Shown: positions 54,925-63,858 of the stretch, piece after piece
Numbering within the stretch: position 1 is the stretch's first letter
Layout: each line of letters starts with the position of its first letter
Assembly (NCBI GenBank): GCA_902141825.1
Contig: CABFPG010000008.1
Location: 211,288-275,287 of the forward strand
DNA: 64,000 bases
Reading direction: 5' to 3'
From: Thalassocella blandensis
GTDB lineage: Bacteria > Pseudomonadota > Gammaproteobacteria > Pseudomonadales > Cellvibrionaceae
The notes under the pieces: model-generated
Database searches by the model: none
The model's input: the letters and a program-made list of their open reading frames with translations, nothing else
What the model was told of the DNA's origin: nothing
Translations under genes and position numbers: made by a program

Positions 54925-55593
54925 ATGATCAATAAAAAAGGAGCTATGACCTTAGCAGAAGGATCGCCAGACCTAGCGTATAAAACGGATGCTTCAATTA
55001 TATTTAACACATCACGCACCCACCGAGATTTCGTTCTTAGAACCTGCTATGACAGTTTAGAAGTGTGGAAAACTAAACATGGCGTACCAGTTTCAGCATT
55101 CAAGATGAAAAGCATTCCCAGCAAATATTGCGCGGAAATCGATCGAGAATTATGGGTGTTTAGCATTGACGGTACAAACTCCAGCGACATATACGCCGCA
55201 GTAAGAGCCGGTATGGCTTATTACAAAGTGAGTGCACAAGAAATTATTAGTGATATTTACGTGAAGAATCTTAATGCAGAACACGAAAATGAGATGACAT
55301 TTAAGTCTTTGGTAAATGCAAACAAAGATTTGTATTCGAAAGTTTGCGTCGCGATCATCCAAGCTGCCAAACAATTAGGCATTAAAAACTCTCTTAACTT
55401 TTACGTATTCAGCAACAGCAAAAATAGCAAAATACCGAAAGAAGATTTACACAACGCACTCAAGTCGGGAGGAGCTCTCGACGTAAAAACTGACGATACC
55501 CGTATTAAGCAGCAGAGTCAGTCAAATGATGCCCTAAGAACAACCTTACCCAACGCCATTACACACCTCCATTGGGCAAAATTAAAGATCTAA
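54925..55593 (+). CDS. Hypothetical protein, second gene of a two-gene operon
   Basis: A 222-residue soluble protein with no recognised domain. Blocks such as ASIIFNTSRTHRDFVLR, RELWVFSIDGTNSSD and NFYVFSNSKNSKIPKEDL suggest an alpha/beta fold. It follows the 114-residue gene after 2 nt, with GGAGA at a short distance. The pair is adjacent to an AlkB-like oxygenase on the opposite strand. No function can be proposed from the sequence. Confidence 0.7.
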   Translation: MINKKGAMTLAEGSPDLAYKTDASIIFNTSRTHRDFVLRTCYDSLEVWKTKHGVPVSAFKMKSIPSKYCAEIDRELWVFSIDGTNSSDIYAAVRAGMAYYKVSAQEIISDIYVKNLNAEHENEMTFKSLVNANKDLYSKVCVAIIQAAKQLGIKNSLNFYVFSNSKNSKIPKEDLHNALKSGGALDVKTDDTRIKQQSQSNDALRTTLPNAITHLHWAKLKI

Positions 55594-55956
55594 TTTAATA
55601 TCGAATAATAGACAATGCGAATTGCGAAGTTGATAGCAAATTGCAGCGATTACCAAGAAACAAAGGAGCAGATTATTTTTATCTGTTTTATAAAATAAGC
55701 TATAAAAAAACTGTTCCCTTTTTTAAGGCGAAGAATCGCCCTGTAAATTCGAAGCACAAGCAAATCCCAATGCATTCTAAACAGTCAATATAAGACCTCA
55801 ACCAAACTCAAGCTTGCCGAAACCATTAGTCGCACGGGCAAATAAAGTATCAAGCCTTTCGTACAATAAAAGGAGGAAGATTTATTCCATATCAATAATA
55901 TTGAACAATAAATCTGCCTTCTTAGTCTCATTTTTTAGCTCAATATAAGATAACCC
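55594..55956. other. Intergenic region, no gene seen
   Basis: About 360 bp. It contains GATTATTTTTATCTG and CTGTTCCCTTTTTT, which loosely resemble the ATAAATCTGTCCCC motif at about 60790, and a short hairpin (GGCGA / TCGCC at about 55727). Confidence 0.4.
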
Positions 55957-57744
55957 CTAAGTAGTAAACTGCAAAGCTGCTAGCCTCGCATACAATGCAC
56001 TCTCCTGTAACAATTGCGCGTGATTGCCCTCCGCCACTATGCGCCCCTGGTCCATCACAATAATACGGTCAGCCGCTTGAACGGTGGCGAGTCTGTGGGC
56101 GATTACCAAGGTTGTGCGATTTTGAGCTGCGTTATCGAGTGCATGCTGCACCTGACGTTCACTTTCTGCATCCAGTGCGCTCGTGGCTTCGTCGAGCAAC
56201 AATATCGAAGGGTTACTTAGTATCGCGCGGGCTATCGAAATTCTTTGGCGCTGCCCTCCTGAAAGGCGCACCCCACGCTCACCTAAAAAGGTATCGTAAC
56301 CCTGAGACAGCTTAACAATAAACTCATTAGCCGCCGCCATTTCAGCTGCGCGTATCACCTCCTCAATACTTGCGTCAGGACGTGCGTAGCGAATATTGTT
56401 TAACACACTGTCCGCGAATATCACGGTTTCCTGCAAAACCACAGCGAAAGGTTGTCTGGCATCCTTCAAAGCCATTTCCCGTAAAGGAGTTTTATTTACA
56501 AGCACTGAACCCGATAGCGGGTCGTAAAATCGCAACAACATTTGGAACAGCGTAGTTTTACCAGCCCCCGAAGGCCCCACCAATGCAACATGCTCACCGG
56601 GCTGTATCGCTAAAGAAAAATCATCGAGCGCACGAATATGCGGCCGCGAAGGATAGGAAAAAACAACATGCTGCAATTCGATGCTGCCTGCTTGACGCTT
56701 TTGATTTTCCGGTAGCGTCAATGGTTTTGCGGTTTCGACCACTGGCGATTGCTCCTGCAACAATTGCATAAGGCGTTCCGCAGCACCGGCCGCTCGCTGC
56801 AAGTCACCCCATACTTCGGCAATAGTGCCAATAGCGCCAGCAGTAACAACGGCATATAAAATAAATTGTGATAATTCACCAACACTCATTTTCCCAGACA
56901 AAACGGCATGTGCACCAAGCCATAACACAAAGGAAATTGCCGCGAACACTAATACAATAGCCGTGACAGTCAGCAAGGAACGTGCGCGAATACGTGATAA
57001 GGCCGCTTGAAAGGCAGTTTCCACCGCATCGGTAAAACGAGCGCTTTCACGTATTTCCTGCGAATAGGATTGAACGGTCGGGATGGCATTTAGCACTTCG
57101 CCTGCAAGTGCGCTGGCATCGGCAATTCTGTCCTGACTACTGCGCGATAAATTCCTCACCTTACGACCAATCAGAAATATCGGTACAACAACAAAAATTA
57201 AAGCAAATAAAATAATGCCAGCAAGATGGAAACTGGTAAAAAGCATCATGCTTAAACCGCCTACTAACAAGAATGCACTGCGCAGCCCCATTGATAAACT
57301 GGAGCCGACCACGGTTTGTATTAAGGTGGTATCCGTAGTCAATCGAGACAGCACTTCGCCGGTTTTTGTGTGTTCAAAAAATTGTGGGCTCATGCGTACC
57401 ACATGACTGTACACAGCGTTTCGAATATCGGCCGTGACGCGTTCGCCGAGCCAGGATACAAAATAAAAGCGCAGCGCCGTGGCAACAGCCAAAACTATCG
57501 ATAACCCAAACAATGCGAGAAAATAACGGTCGATATGTTCGGTCTGACCACTGGAAAAACCTGAATCAATTAAATGACGAAAGGCCACCGGCACAACCAG
57601 GGCAGTGGCAGCAGCAATGGACAATGCAATAAAGGTCCAAATCCATTGCCGCCAATAAGGACGCAGAAAAGGCAGGAGGTGCAATAACGGGCTCAAGAGT
57701 TTACTGCTCGGTTTTTCTGAATTTGATGAAGGATCATCTGTCAT
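55957..57744 (-). CDS. ABC exporter, MsbA/BmrA-like half-transporter
   Basis: A 595-residue fused permease and ATPase. Six transmembrane helices cover about 30-330; the nucleotide-binding domain about 355-595 has Walker A GPSGAGKTT, signature LSGGQRQRIS, Walker B ILLLDEATSALD and the H-loop VIAHRLAT. It should act as a homodimer exporting lipid or drug-like molecules from the inner membrane. Unlike the surrounding genes it is a standard core-type family. No adjacent partner is seen, so substrate is unknown. Confidence 0.93.
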   Translation of the reverse strand: MTDDPSSNSEKPSSKLLSPLLHLLPFLRPYWRQWIWTFIALSIAAATALVVPVAFRHLIDSGFSSGQTEHIDRYFLALFGLSIVLAVATALRFYFVSWLGERVTADIRNAVYSHVVRMSPQFFEHTKTGEVLSRLTTDTTLIQTVVGSSLSMGLRSAFLLVGGLSMMLFTSFHLAGIILFALIFVVVPIFLIGRKVRNLSRSSQDRIADASALAGEVLNAIPTVQSYSQEIRESARFTDAVETAFQAALSRIRARSLLTVTAIVLVFAAISFVLWLGAHAVLSGKMSVGELSQFILYAVVTAGAIGTIAEVWGDLQRAAGAAERLMQLLQEQSPVVETAKPLTLPENQKRQAGSIELQHVVFSYPSRPHIRALDDFSLAIQPGEHVALVGPSGAGKTTLFQMLLRFYDPLSGSVLVNKTPLREMALKDARQPFAVVLQETVIFADSVLNNIRYARPDASIEEVIRAAEMAAANEFIVKLSQGYDTFLGERGVRLSGGQRQRISIARAILSNPSILLLDEATSALDAESERQVQHALDNAAQNRTTLVIAHRLATVQAADRIIVMDQGRIVAEGNHAQLLQESALYARLAALQFTT

Positions 57745-57905
57745 GTAGATTTCCGCAATATTTCGAAAGTTTTGTGTGTTTAACGCTTACTTTAAAGACC
57801 GACCTATTAAAACACAAAACCTATCAAGACAGGCATCCAAGATTTGGCAATATATGAGCAGTGAATTTGTGGAGTGTGCGCCTTTGTTATTTCATTTTTA
57901 ACTAG

Positions 57906-59348
57906 CTATATATCCAGTTTGACAATATTACCACTATAAAGCCCCACCAAAATGAAACCTTTATCAGTGTTAACCATAGAACTAGCAAAACTAGAATACT
58001 GAACTAAGGTGTCTACAGTTTCTCTTATCGGGTCATAACACACTACTTTACCATCTTCGCCACAGCTTAAAATATTACCATTAGACAACTGTAAAACATC
58101 CCTTACAATTCCTTCATGCGGGCTTATACTCCGAACTACACTTAAATCTTTTAGAGAAACCTTATAAACGCACCCGTCCTCAACGCCAACCCAAAGTGCA
58201 TCATTATCTATTGTCATACAACGAATTGCAGAATCAGTTACTTTTCTCGATAAAGCCAAGCTATAGGTTTCTGTAGAATATACATTTATTACACCGTTAG
58301 AATCACAGCTGACCAACCAATCCTTATATGCCATACAATCCCACACCCAATCACTATGACCAGCAAGCTCTACAAAGTTTCCATCAACATCTTCTTGAAC
58401 TAACAATCTACCATCTGAACCGCCAGTGACTATCGAGCTATCATTAATCAAACATATACAGAGAGCTGTTGGGTGACCGCTTTCAAAACGAGAAGCCAAA
58501 ACATAGTTATCTTCACGATTCCATACACTTATATATCCATCACGAGATACTGCGTACACATCCCCTTTTGAGCTTGCTACTGTCTGTAGGACAGAGTTTG
58601 TATGCCCCTTTAATGTATATAAACAGTCTAAGGCAGAATCCCATATCTTCACGCTCTTATCCCGAGACGAACTTATATATTGATTTCCACCTAATGATTC
58701 CAAATACCATACGTATCCATCATGGTGCGTATTAACTTGCGCTTCCGCCCTCCTATAAATTACATCGCTGCGGAGAATGTACTTTTCACCACCCAATACT
58801 TTTTCTCCACTGTGCCATAATTTGTGATCGAAGATAGCCACATCTCCAGCAGCAGGCTTATAACTCGCTAATAGCCTTGCACCATATTGATCAGAATAAA
58901 AACTTGTTTCGCCTCCTTCCCATTCCTCAGCATCATTAAGGTACAACAGAAATGTAAACACAGATTCACACTCGCTATCCGGATAAAATACCCCATCTTG
59001 ATGTATAGAGAATGATTGGAGGTTGGAATATTTGCAGAACCTGAGGCGAGAATTTATTCCCACCAAATCTCCATTATTTACCTTCTGCGGCAAGAAACTC
59101 TTACAAATTTCCCAAATTGAACTCGACAGCTTGTCGTCATCAATTTGTAGCCTGTCATTCGTCCTATAACTTGCAGGATATTTATCTTTGGCACTAACGA
59201 ACCCGGTATTGCATGCCCGGTCTTTTAGCTCTTTACACTGCTCAGCCGAGAACAAACTTTTAACTACATAACATACTTTATCAGTATCCTTTAGCAATTG
59301 AATGACTCGCTGCTGAGACTCAGTTTTATAGTTGCAAGTAGCTAGCAC
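57906..59348 (-). CDS. 2OG-Fe(II) oxygenase (prolyl-hydroxylase-like) fused to WD40 repeats
   Basis: A 480-residue soluble protein. Residues about 25-200 form a prolyl-4-hydroxylase-type 2OG-Fe(II) domain with iron ligands His116 and Asp118 (SIHQDGVF) and His179 (LWHSGEK), plus Arg193 (YILRSDVIY) for 2-oxoglutarate. Residues about 210-480 form a WD40 propeller with about six blades (SRDKSVKIWDSALDCLYTLKG, AVSRDGYISVWN, VAGHSDWVWDCM-like). This fusion is unusual: the propeller could hold a protein substrate. The start is GTG 59348 with AAAGGA upstream. The divergent TetR gene and operators suggest control by that repressor. Confidence 0.85.
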   Translation of the reverse strand: MLATCNYKTESQQRVIQLLKDTDKVCYVVKSLFSAEQCKELKDRACNTGFVSAKDKYPASYRTNDRLQIDDDKLSSSIWEICKSFLPQKVNNGDLVGINSRLRFCKYSNLQSFSIHQDGVFYPDSECESVFTFLLYLNDAEEWEGGETSFYSDQYGARLLASYKPAAGDVAIFDHKLWHSGEKVLGGEKYILRSDVIYRRAEAQVNTHHDGYVWYLESLGGNQYISSSRDKSVKIWDSALDCLYTLKGHTNSVLQTVASSKGDVYAVSRDGYISVWNREDNYVLASRFESGHPTALCICLINDSSIVTGGSDGRLLVQEDVDGNFVELAGHSDWVWDCMAYKDWLVSCDSNGVINVYSTETYSLALSRKVTDSAIRCMTIDNDALWVGVEDGCVYKVSLKDLSVVRSISPHEGIVRDVLQLSNGNILSCGEDGKVVCYDPIRETVDTLVQYSSFASSMVNTDKGFILVGLYSGNIVKLDI

Positions 59349-59470
59349 AATTTTTCGTCCTTTCGATTAATTCTCAGAAGATTTTTTCTGTTTTAACTCT
59401 CACCCAGATAAAAACACCCGATATCAGGCAGTTGACATCGAATTACCTTATTATTACACCCGACCCATTT

Positions 59471-59551
59471 ATTGGTTGCTCAACCAATTTATAGCTATCA
59501 CCCTCACCTGTCAAGTTATTTGGTTGAACGACTAATTTATTACTGTAAAAT
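59471..59551. promoter_or_regulatory. TetR-type operators and promoter
   Basis: ATTGGTTG-CT-CAACCAAT (59471-59488) is an 18-bp palindrome; a weaker second copy, TTGGTTGAACGACTAA, lies at 59520-59535. The second overlaps a -35 of TTGAAC (59524-59529), which is 16 bp from TAAAAT (59546-59551), the likely promoter of the TetR gene. Binding would repress that promoter, and the first site is placed to affect the divergent oxygenase-WD40 gene. Confidence 0.65.
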
Positions 59552-59574
59552 GTACGTCCGACTTTGGAGGTAAA

Positions 59575-60162
59575 ATGCCGAGACCATCAAATAAAGCCAT
59601 TAGGCGACAAGAAATTATCAGAGGCTTAATGTCTGTGATGGCCACCACAGGCTATGAAAACGCTTCAATTCAGGCTATCGCTAAAGCGGCAGGATTAGCA
59701 CCTGGACTTATCCACTACCACTTCAAAAACAAGAAAGAAATCTTGATTGAGCTTGTGAATCTTGTAATCCGGACGATGGAGGAAAGATTTCTGGCTCGCT
59801 GTAAAGACGCCAGCTCGCCCGCCCAAAAGATCGATGCATTTGTTGAAGCAGCATTAGCACTAGGAGATGATGCTGACGAGGAATTAGTCGCTGCCTGGGT
59901 AATGATAGCCTCCGAAGCGATGCGCCATGAAGATATTCAGAAGCTGTATGAAAATGTAATCAAACAAAATACTCTGCTCCTCGCAAGTTTGTTACAGGAA
60001 TACACTCAAGGCAGCAAGTCTGAAATGAAAAAAATCGCAGTAATGTGTATCGCGTCAATTGAAGGCTTATATCAATTATCCCAAACCACTAAAGATATAT
60101 TGCCATCTGGTTTTGCCGCAGACACATTGAAAAATTTAGTATTTTCCTCACTTACCCCCTAA
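59575..60162 (+). CDS. TetR/AcrR-family repressor
   Basis: A 195-residue repressor. Its N-terminal helix-turn-helix (residues about 10-55: RQEIIRGLMSVMATTGYENA, then SIQAIAKAAGLAPGLIHYHF) is typical of TetR and close to the BetI group. The helical ligand domain follows. GGAGG is 4-5 nt before the ATG. It probably represses itself and the divergent oxygenase-WD40 gene through the palindromes at 59471-59535; the inducer is unknown. Confidence 0.92.
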   Translation: MPRPSNKAIRRQEIIRGLMSVMATTGYENASIQAIAKAAGLAPGLIHYHFKNKKEILIELVNLVIRTMEERFLARCKDASSPAQKIDAFVEAALALGDDADEELVAAWVMIASEAMRHEDIQKLYENVIKQNTLLLASLLQEYTQGSKSEMKKIAVMCIASIEGLYQLSQTTKDILPSGFAADTLKNLVFSSLTP

Positions 60163-60360
60163 GAATGACTTCTTACGCTTATTCTCTAAGATCAAGTCAT
60201 TGAGGTGCAGCACTAGAACTATGTCACAACGAAATTAACTCACTTTCACAATCCGAAGTTATTGAGTGCTGGACATGTTTATTTACAGGTTCACTTTTGA
60301 TCCAAAAAATATCAAAAAGGCGAACCCATCGAATCCGCTGAAGCAATTGCAGTTGAAAAG

Positions 60361-60654
60361 AGCTCCAATATTTATAGGGGAAGACTCAAAGACGTAGGCC
60401 GGCTTATGAAGTGTTTGAATAAACCAATTGCACAGGAAGCCAATAAGGAAGATGGCGACACCGGACACTTCCGGGAAGGCCGATAAAAACCACAGGCGCC
60501 ATTAACAGAAGCTGAGCTTCTCTCTTGCATGACATACGTTGACTTAAACCCGGTTCGAGTAAATATGGTTGATTCGCCAGAATACTCAGACCATACGAAC
60601 ATTAAAGAACGGATTCAACCGACACTGCAGTTTAAGGAAGCTATTGAAAATTAA
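60361..60654 (+). pseudogene. Decayed IS200-like (Y1, REP-associated) transposase remnant
   Basis: A C-terminal fragment with the family's typical blocks: MKCLNKPIAQEANKEDGDTG, then HFREGR, then KPQAPLTEAELLSCMTYVDL and NPVR, and DHTNIKERI. It contains an in-frame TAA at 60484-60486 where related proteins have a Phe (EGRFKSQA), and the N-terminal catalytic part is missing. A little downstream, at about 60786, AATAAATCTGTCCCCTTTT matches a sequence often found next to such transposases. Non-functional. Confidence 0.7.
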
Positions 60655-61013
60655 CTTCCGCCAAGCGCACTGATAAAATTCAATTTCGTGCTTAAGCAAC
60701 TGGCTAAACTTGGAGGCACTGCCGGGGACTCTATCCAGGCCGGTATTTTATTTTTCTATGCAGACTATCTCAGCACTGGTTTGAAAAATAAATCTGTCCC
60801 CTTTTACTAAACGAAACCATACCGGTGCACCGTGTATTTATGGAGTTTAACCACCACGTAAATGCCGTACGCAAAATTCGCTTTAATCCACAACTCGATA
60901 GCAGCGAAACATAAACTCAATTGTCGCAATAAATTGATAATGAAAAATAGGACACCCTTAGGTTTTGTGAGATAATGATCGCGTTGTTAAACAAAGAAGT
61001 CGAGGACAACAAT
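60655..61013. other. Intergenic region, no gene seen
   Basis: About 360 bp between the transposase remnant and the third Ogr-like copy. Holds the AATAAATCTGTCCCC motif (about 60786-60800) and the left part of repeat copy C. Confidence 0.4.
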
Positions 61014-61640
61014 ATGCGCGTAGAGAGCCCCGAATGCCTGCAACCTGCTGTAATCAACAAGCGTAACAAAATATCCGACCACACCTCTGATTTGTATTGC
61101 TCCTGTAAGGATTCCGAATGCGGACATACCTTTGTCAGCACGTTATCGTTTAAACGCTCCCTATCCCCTTCCCGCCACACCACTGAGCGATTTGTTTTTG
61201 AGTACCTGAAAAGCCTGCCCCAGGCTGAACAGGATTCACTGCCAGCTAAACTGGCGCAAAGCCGGTGATGATTATTGTGCCCTGCAACAGGGCATAGATA
61301 AATCCAGGGTAAGAAATTTGATGCAGGATGCATTGCAAAGCTGCGCTGCAAAGCAGAAAAACATAGCGGATTTAGTGCAGAAATTAAAATTCAAATCCAC
61401 TCCTTTTTTAGGGAATATTCACGTTTCAGACTTCAACGAATGGAGTCAAGCCTAAATGCGTTATTTGGCGCAAACATCAACTTATTTGGCGCAGACAATA
61501 CCTAACAAAATTTTAAACTGGTGGTATTCTGCATGCTTACTTTTCTGAATTATCGAAGACAAGATGCGTAAATAAAGGGATACGACTCCGGGCCTATGCT
61601 GGAAGGACTCTTTAACAATTTGTGTATCACTGTATTAGCT
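60930..61640. repeat. Repeat unit copy C
   Basis: It resembles copy A from just before the Ogr-like gene, through TTTAGTGCAGAAATTAAAA, to about TGTGTATCACTGTATTAG (copy A: ACGTATCACAGAG...). Overall more diverged than copy B. Boundaries are approximate. Confidence 0.55.
61014..61268 (+). CDS. Ogr/Delta-like zinc-finger protein, first cysteine replaced
   Basis: 84 residues, alignable end to end with the copy at 51616. The start MRVESPEC has serine in place of the first zinc-ligand cysteine (Cys5); the other ligands (Cys8 and those in LYCSCKDSECGHTF) remain. A metal site may be impaired. GAGGA precedes ATG. It seems complete otherwise. Confidence 0.7.
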   Translation: MRVESPECLQPAVINKRNKISDHTSDLYCSCKDSECGHTFVSTLSFKRSLSPSRHTTERFVFEYLKSLPQAEQDSLPAKLAQSR

Positions 61641-61817
61641 ATATGTGGACTTTCCATACGGCTCTTAGATAATAATTTTAATAAAACTTTTGTTAAAGGT
61701 GAAATTCAATCTTTCCCGCATGAAGATAATTGCGCATGCGTATATATCCCAATCAACGCGCATGCTGAATATACAAATGTCAGTGGGCGTTACGGTAAGC
61801 GCGGTAGAATCGAGTAA
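61596..61817 (+). CDS. Doubtful 73-residue open frame
   Basis: Frame MLEGLFNNLCITVLAICGLS... with one hydrophobic stretch near the N-terminus. It starts inside repeat copy C, where copy A has non-coding promoter sequence (copy A around 52347 and this region around 61730 share a GCATGC-centred palindrome and ATATAT), so it may be fortuitous. GGAAGG near the ATG is poorly placed. Confidence 0.25.
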   Translation: MLEGLFNNLCITVLAICGLSIRLLDNNFNKTFVKGEIQSFPHEDNCACVYIPINAHAEYTNVSGRYGKRGRIE

Positions 61818-62047
61818 GTGGTTGTTTTAAAGTGAAGTTGCCCGTAAAAAAGAATTTCTAAGTGAAATAGTTTTACTTTTTATCAAGCAGTCTCAGCATC
61901 AAGGAATGTGCTTTTTCATTTCTTAAACAGTTCAATCTTGTTGCTAGTAGTGAAGTTTAATGGGGCAAGAAATTTTGGAATTCTTGCTTAAAAATTCATT
62001 GTGGTGTAGCGGTGTGCTTGCAAGTAGCAATGGTAATACGTCGTCAC

Positions 62048-62158
62048 CACTAACAAAGCCAGCCAAAGCGACGTCTTTTCCGTTGCTTGGTTTTGCGCTC
62101 TAGCTACGCTAGCGCAACCCAATCAACTACAAAGCCGCGCTTGCTGGCGGCGTTATGC
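62048..62158 (+). other. Integron attC site, long type
   Basis: A 111-bp imperfect palindrome. R'' is CACTAAC (62048-62054) and R' is GTTATGC (62152-62158). Between them the arms pair along their length (TAACAAAGCCAGC against the complement of GCTGGCGGCGTTATG; GTTGCTTGGTTTTGCGCT against AGCGCAACCCAATCAAC). This is the Vibrio-type attC pattern. The start codon of the next gene lies in R', as is common for cassettes. Confidence 0.7.
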
Positions 62159-63048
62159 ATAAAACTATGAGATATCTTACAAAATCACTAACTAAAAAAG
62201 TTTTAAGGAATGTTCTGTCCAATAAGTGCAACTCCAGAATTCCACGTTCTGGAAGTGCTGGGCAGGCGGTAAACTGTTTTATTGTTGCAATAGATAAAGA
62301 TAGTCAACCCTATCTTATACTAACCGACATTGCCGGAAGTAATGTTACTGCTATGAAATGGGATGGGGAATCGTATAGAGACCCTAAACATTTAGATATT
62401 TCTGATGTAGATTCTAAAGACTTAGTGATTACTCACTACTATGGGTTAGCTGAAGTTATTTACTTTGGTGTGTATGACTATTTTATAAATAGAACTTTGA
62501 GATGGCCGTATATAAAAATAGGGGTTCAACGCATATTAGAGCGAACTGGACAATTTGCATTCAACAAGCAGAAACTTGTAACCCAAAAAAGAGTTGAACT
62601 TCTTAAATTTATGATTGATGAACAATTAGAGAAAGGTAGCTCCGGCGTTTCCCTGATTGAGTTAATGAGCAAACTGTATTCAATAAAATGGGTTCTTCAT
62701 CCTGAAGCAGAAATACAGCAGAACAAGCTGGAGTTTTATCTGGATTCACTTATTGCAACGAGAGATATTGAAGAGGTTAATGGTAAATATATAGTAAAAG
62801 GATATGCAATAACTAATATCGAAATGTACGAGGAAGAGGAGCGCCGACATCAGGAGAGTGTAAAGATGCAAAAAAGAGCATTTTGGCTGTCGGTTGTTGT
62901 AGGTTTTCTTGCTCTTGTACAAGCTGAAGTTATAAAGCTTCCAACACTATTAGATTTGAGTGGCAAAGAAAACGGCAACGTAGAAATACATAACAAATCA
63001 ATGCAGCCGACCACTGACGCGTCGGCTGCATTGAGGCGTTTTACGTGA
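62155..63048 (+). CDS. Integron cassette gene, unknown protein with C-terminal membrane helix
   Basis: A 297-residue protein I do not recognise. It is alpha/beta with one hydrophobic helix at about 243-262 (AFWLSVVVGFLALVQAE) preceded by a charged, coiled-coil-like stretch (YEEEERRHQESVKMQKR). The ATG is inside the R' box of the preceding attC and no ribosome site is visible. The last 20 or so residues (HNKSMQPTTDASAALRRFT) are encoded by the next attC, a common result in cassettes where coding runs into the recombination site. Probably a cytoplasm-facing protein tethered to the inner membrane. Confidence 0.7.
   Translation: MHKTMRYLTKSLTKKVLRNVLSNKCNSRIPRSGSAGQAVNCFIVAIDKDSQPYLILTDIAGSNVTAMKWDGESYRDPKHLDISDVDSKDLVITHYYGLAEVIYFGVYDYFINRTLRWPYIKIGVQRILERTGQFAFNKQKLVTQKRVELLKFMIDEQLEKGSSGVSLIELMSKLYSIKWVLHPEAEIQQNKLEFYLDSLIATRDIEEVNGKYIVKGYAITNIEMYEEEERRHQESVKMQKRAFWLSVVVGFLALVQAEVIKLPTLLDLSGKENGNVEIHNKSMQPTTDASAALRRFT
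62988..63044 (+). other. Integron attC site, short type
   Basis: A site of about 57 bp. R'' ACATAAC (62988-62994), then a 12-bp perfect hairpin AATGCAGCCGAC / GTCGGCTGCATT, then GAGGCG and an R' GTTTTAC (63038-63044; usually GTTRRRY). The centre matches attC sites typical of many gammaproteobacterial cassettes. R' deviates slightly, so activity may be reduced. Confidence 0.7.
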
Positions 63049-63060
63049 CCAGGTATTTTC

Positions 63061-63852
63061 ATGAAGAAATGTTGCTTTTGTGGGATTAAGTGCACTAATA
63101 GCAATCGGGCAAAAGAGCACATTATTCCTGATCATATTCAAAAGCGATACGGGCTTCCGAAGCTTGAGATAAACAACTCACATTCCCGCATCGTAAAAAA
63201 TGACTTTGCTGGTGGGCACATTTCAATATACGAGCCGGAAAGAAGAATGACTTTTTCAGGCTTTCTAGCAGGCGCTGTATGTGAAAATTGCAATAACGGA
63301 TGGATGTCGAATCTAGAGAAAAGTGTAATTCCTTTTATATACGAATTAGCAGAAGCTCGCTTGGATGTTCGTGAATTATCACCTCAACAACGTAGTTCTT
63401 TAGCCAAGTGGGCATTCAAGACTGCATCGGTCCTTAGCGATTCAGTGACTGCGCCTCAAAACAAGGTCCTTATTTCCCATATCTCTGAATTTTACAAGTC
63501 TGCAGATCGATGCGTTCCTAATAGAGTTGCAGTGTTCGCAGAACAATCTAGTGAGCGAGACCACCTATGGAGTTTAAGTCCAACTTGGATGGTGAGTACT
63601 GATATAGATTTACCTAAAGAACTTCTAGGTGACTTGAGTAGGATTGCTTACAAAGTATTTGTTCAAATAGAATTCCTTATGCTAATTGTATGCTATTGGC
63701 CGTTTAATGAACTACATTTTACTAGGGAGCCTTGGGGTGGTGAGCAATTAACTAGCCTTGAGGTATACGAAAGTCAGGATATAAATTGCCTTAACTATTT
63801 TGGAAAAAAATCTGAGGCGTTTCTAATGTCTATAGGGGTTCACCTAGGTTGA
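63061..63852 (+). CDS. HNH-like endonuclease-type protein in an integron cassette
   Basis: A 263-residue protein. The N-terminus has CCFCG (zinc ligands), EHIIPDHIQKRYG (HNH-like His) and then VCENCNNGWMSNLEK, the layout of HNH/restriction-like proteins with two CxxC pairs. Residues about 100-263 form an unrecognised C-terminal domain. Without the structural context, nuclease activity is inference. It sits between two attC-like sites and is 12 nt from the end of the previous gene, so it is a second cassette. Such genes are often defence or toxin functions. Confidence 0.7.
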   Translation: MKKCCFCGIKCTNSNRAKEHIIPDHIQKRYGLPKLEINNSHSRIVKNDFAGGHISIYEPERRMTFSGFLAGAVCENCNNGWMSNLEKSVIPFIYELAEARLDVRELSPQQRSSLAKWAFKTASVLSDSVTAPQNKVLISHISEFYKSADRCVPNRVAVFAEQSSERDHLWSLSPTWMVSTDIDLPKELLGDLSRIAYKVFVQIEFLMLIVCYWPFNELHFTREPWGGEQLTSLEVYESQDINCLNYFGKKSEAFLMSIGVHLG

Positions 63853-63858
63853 AAAATG

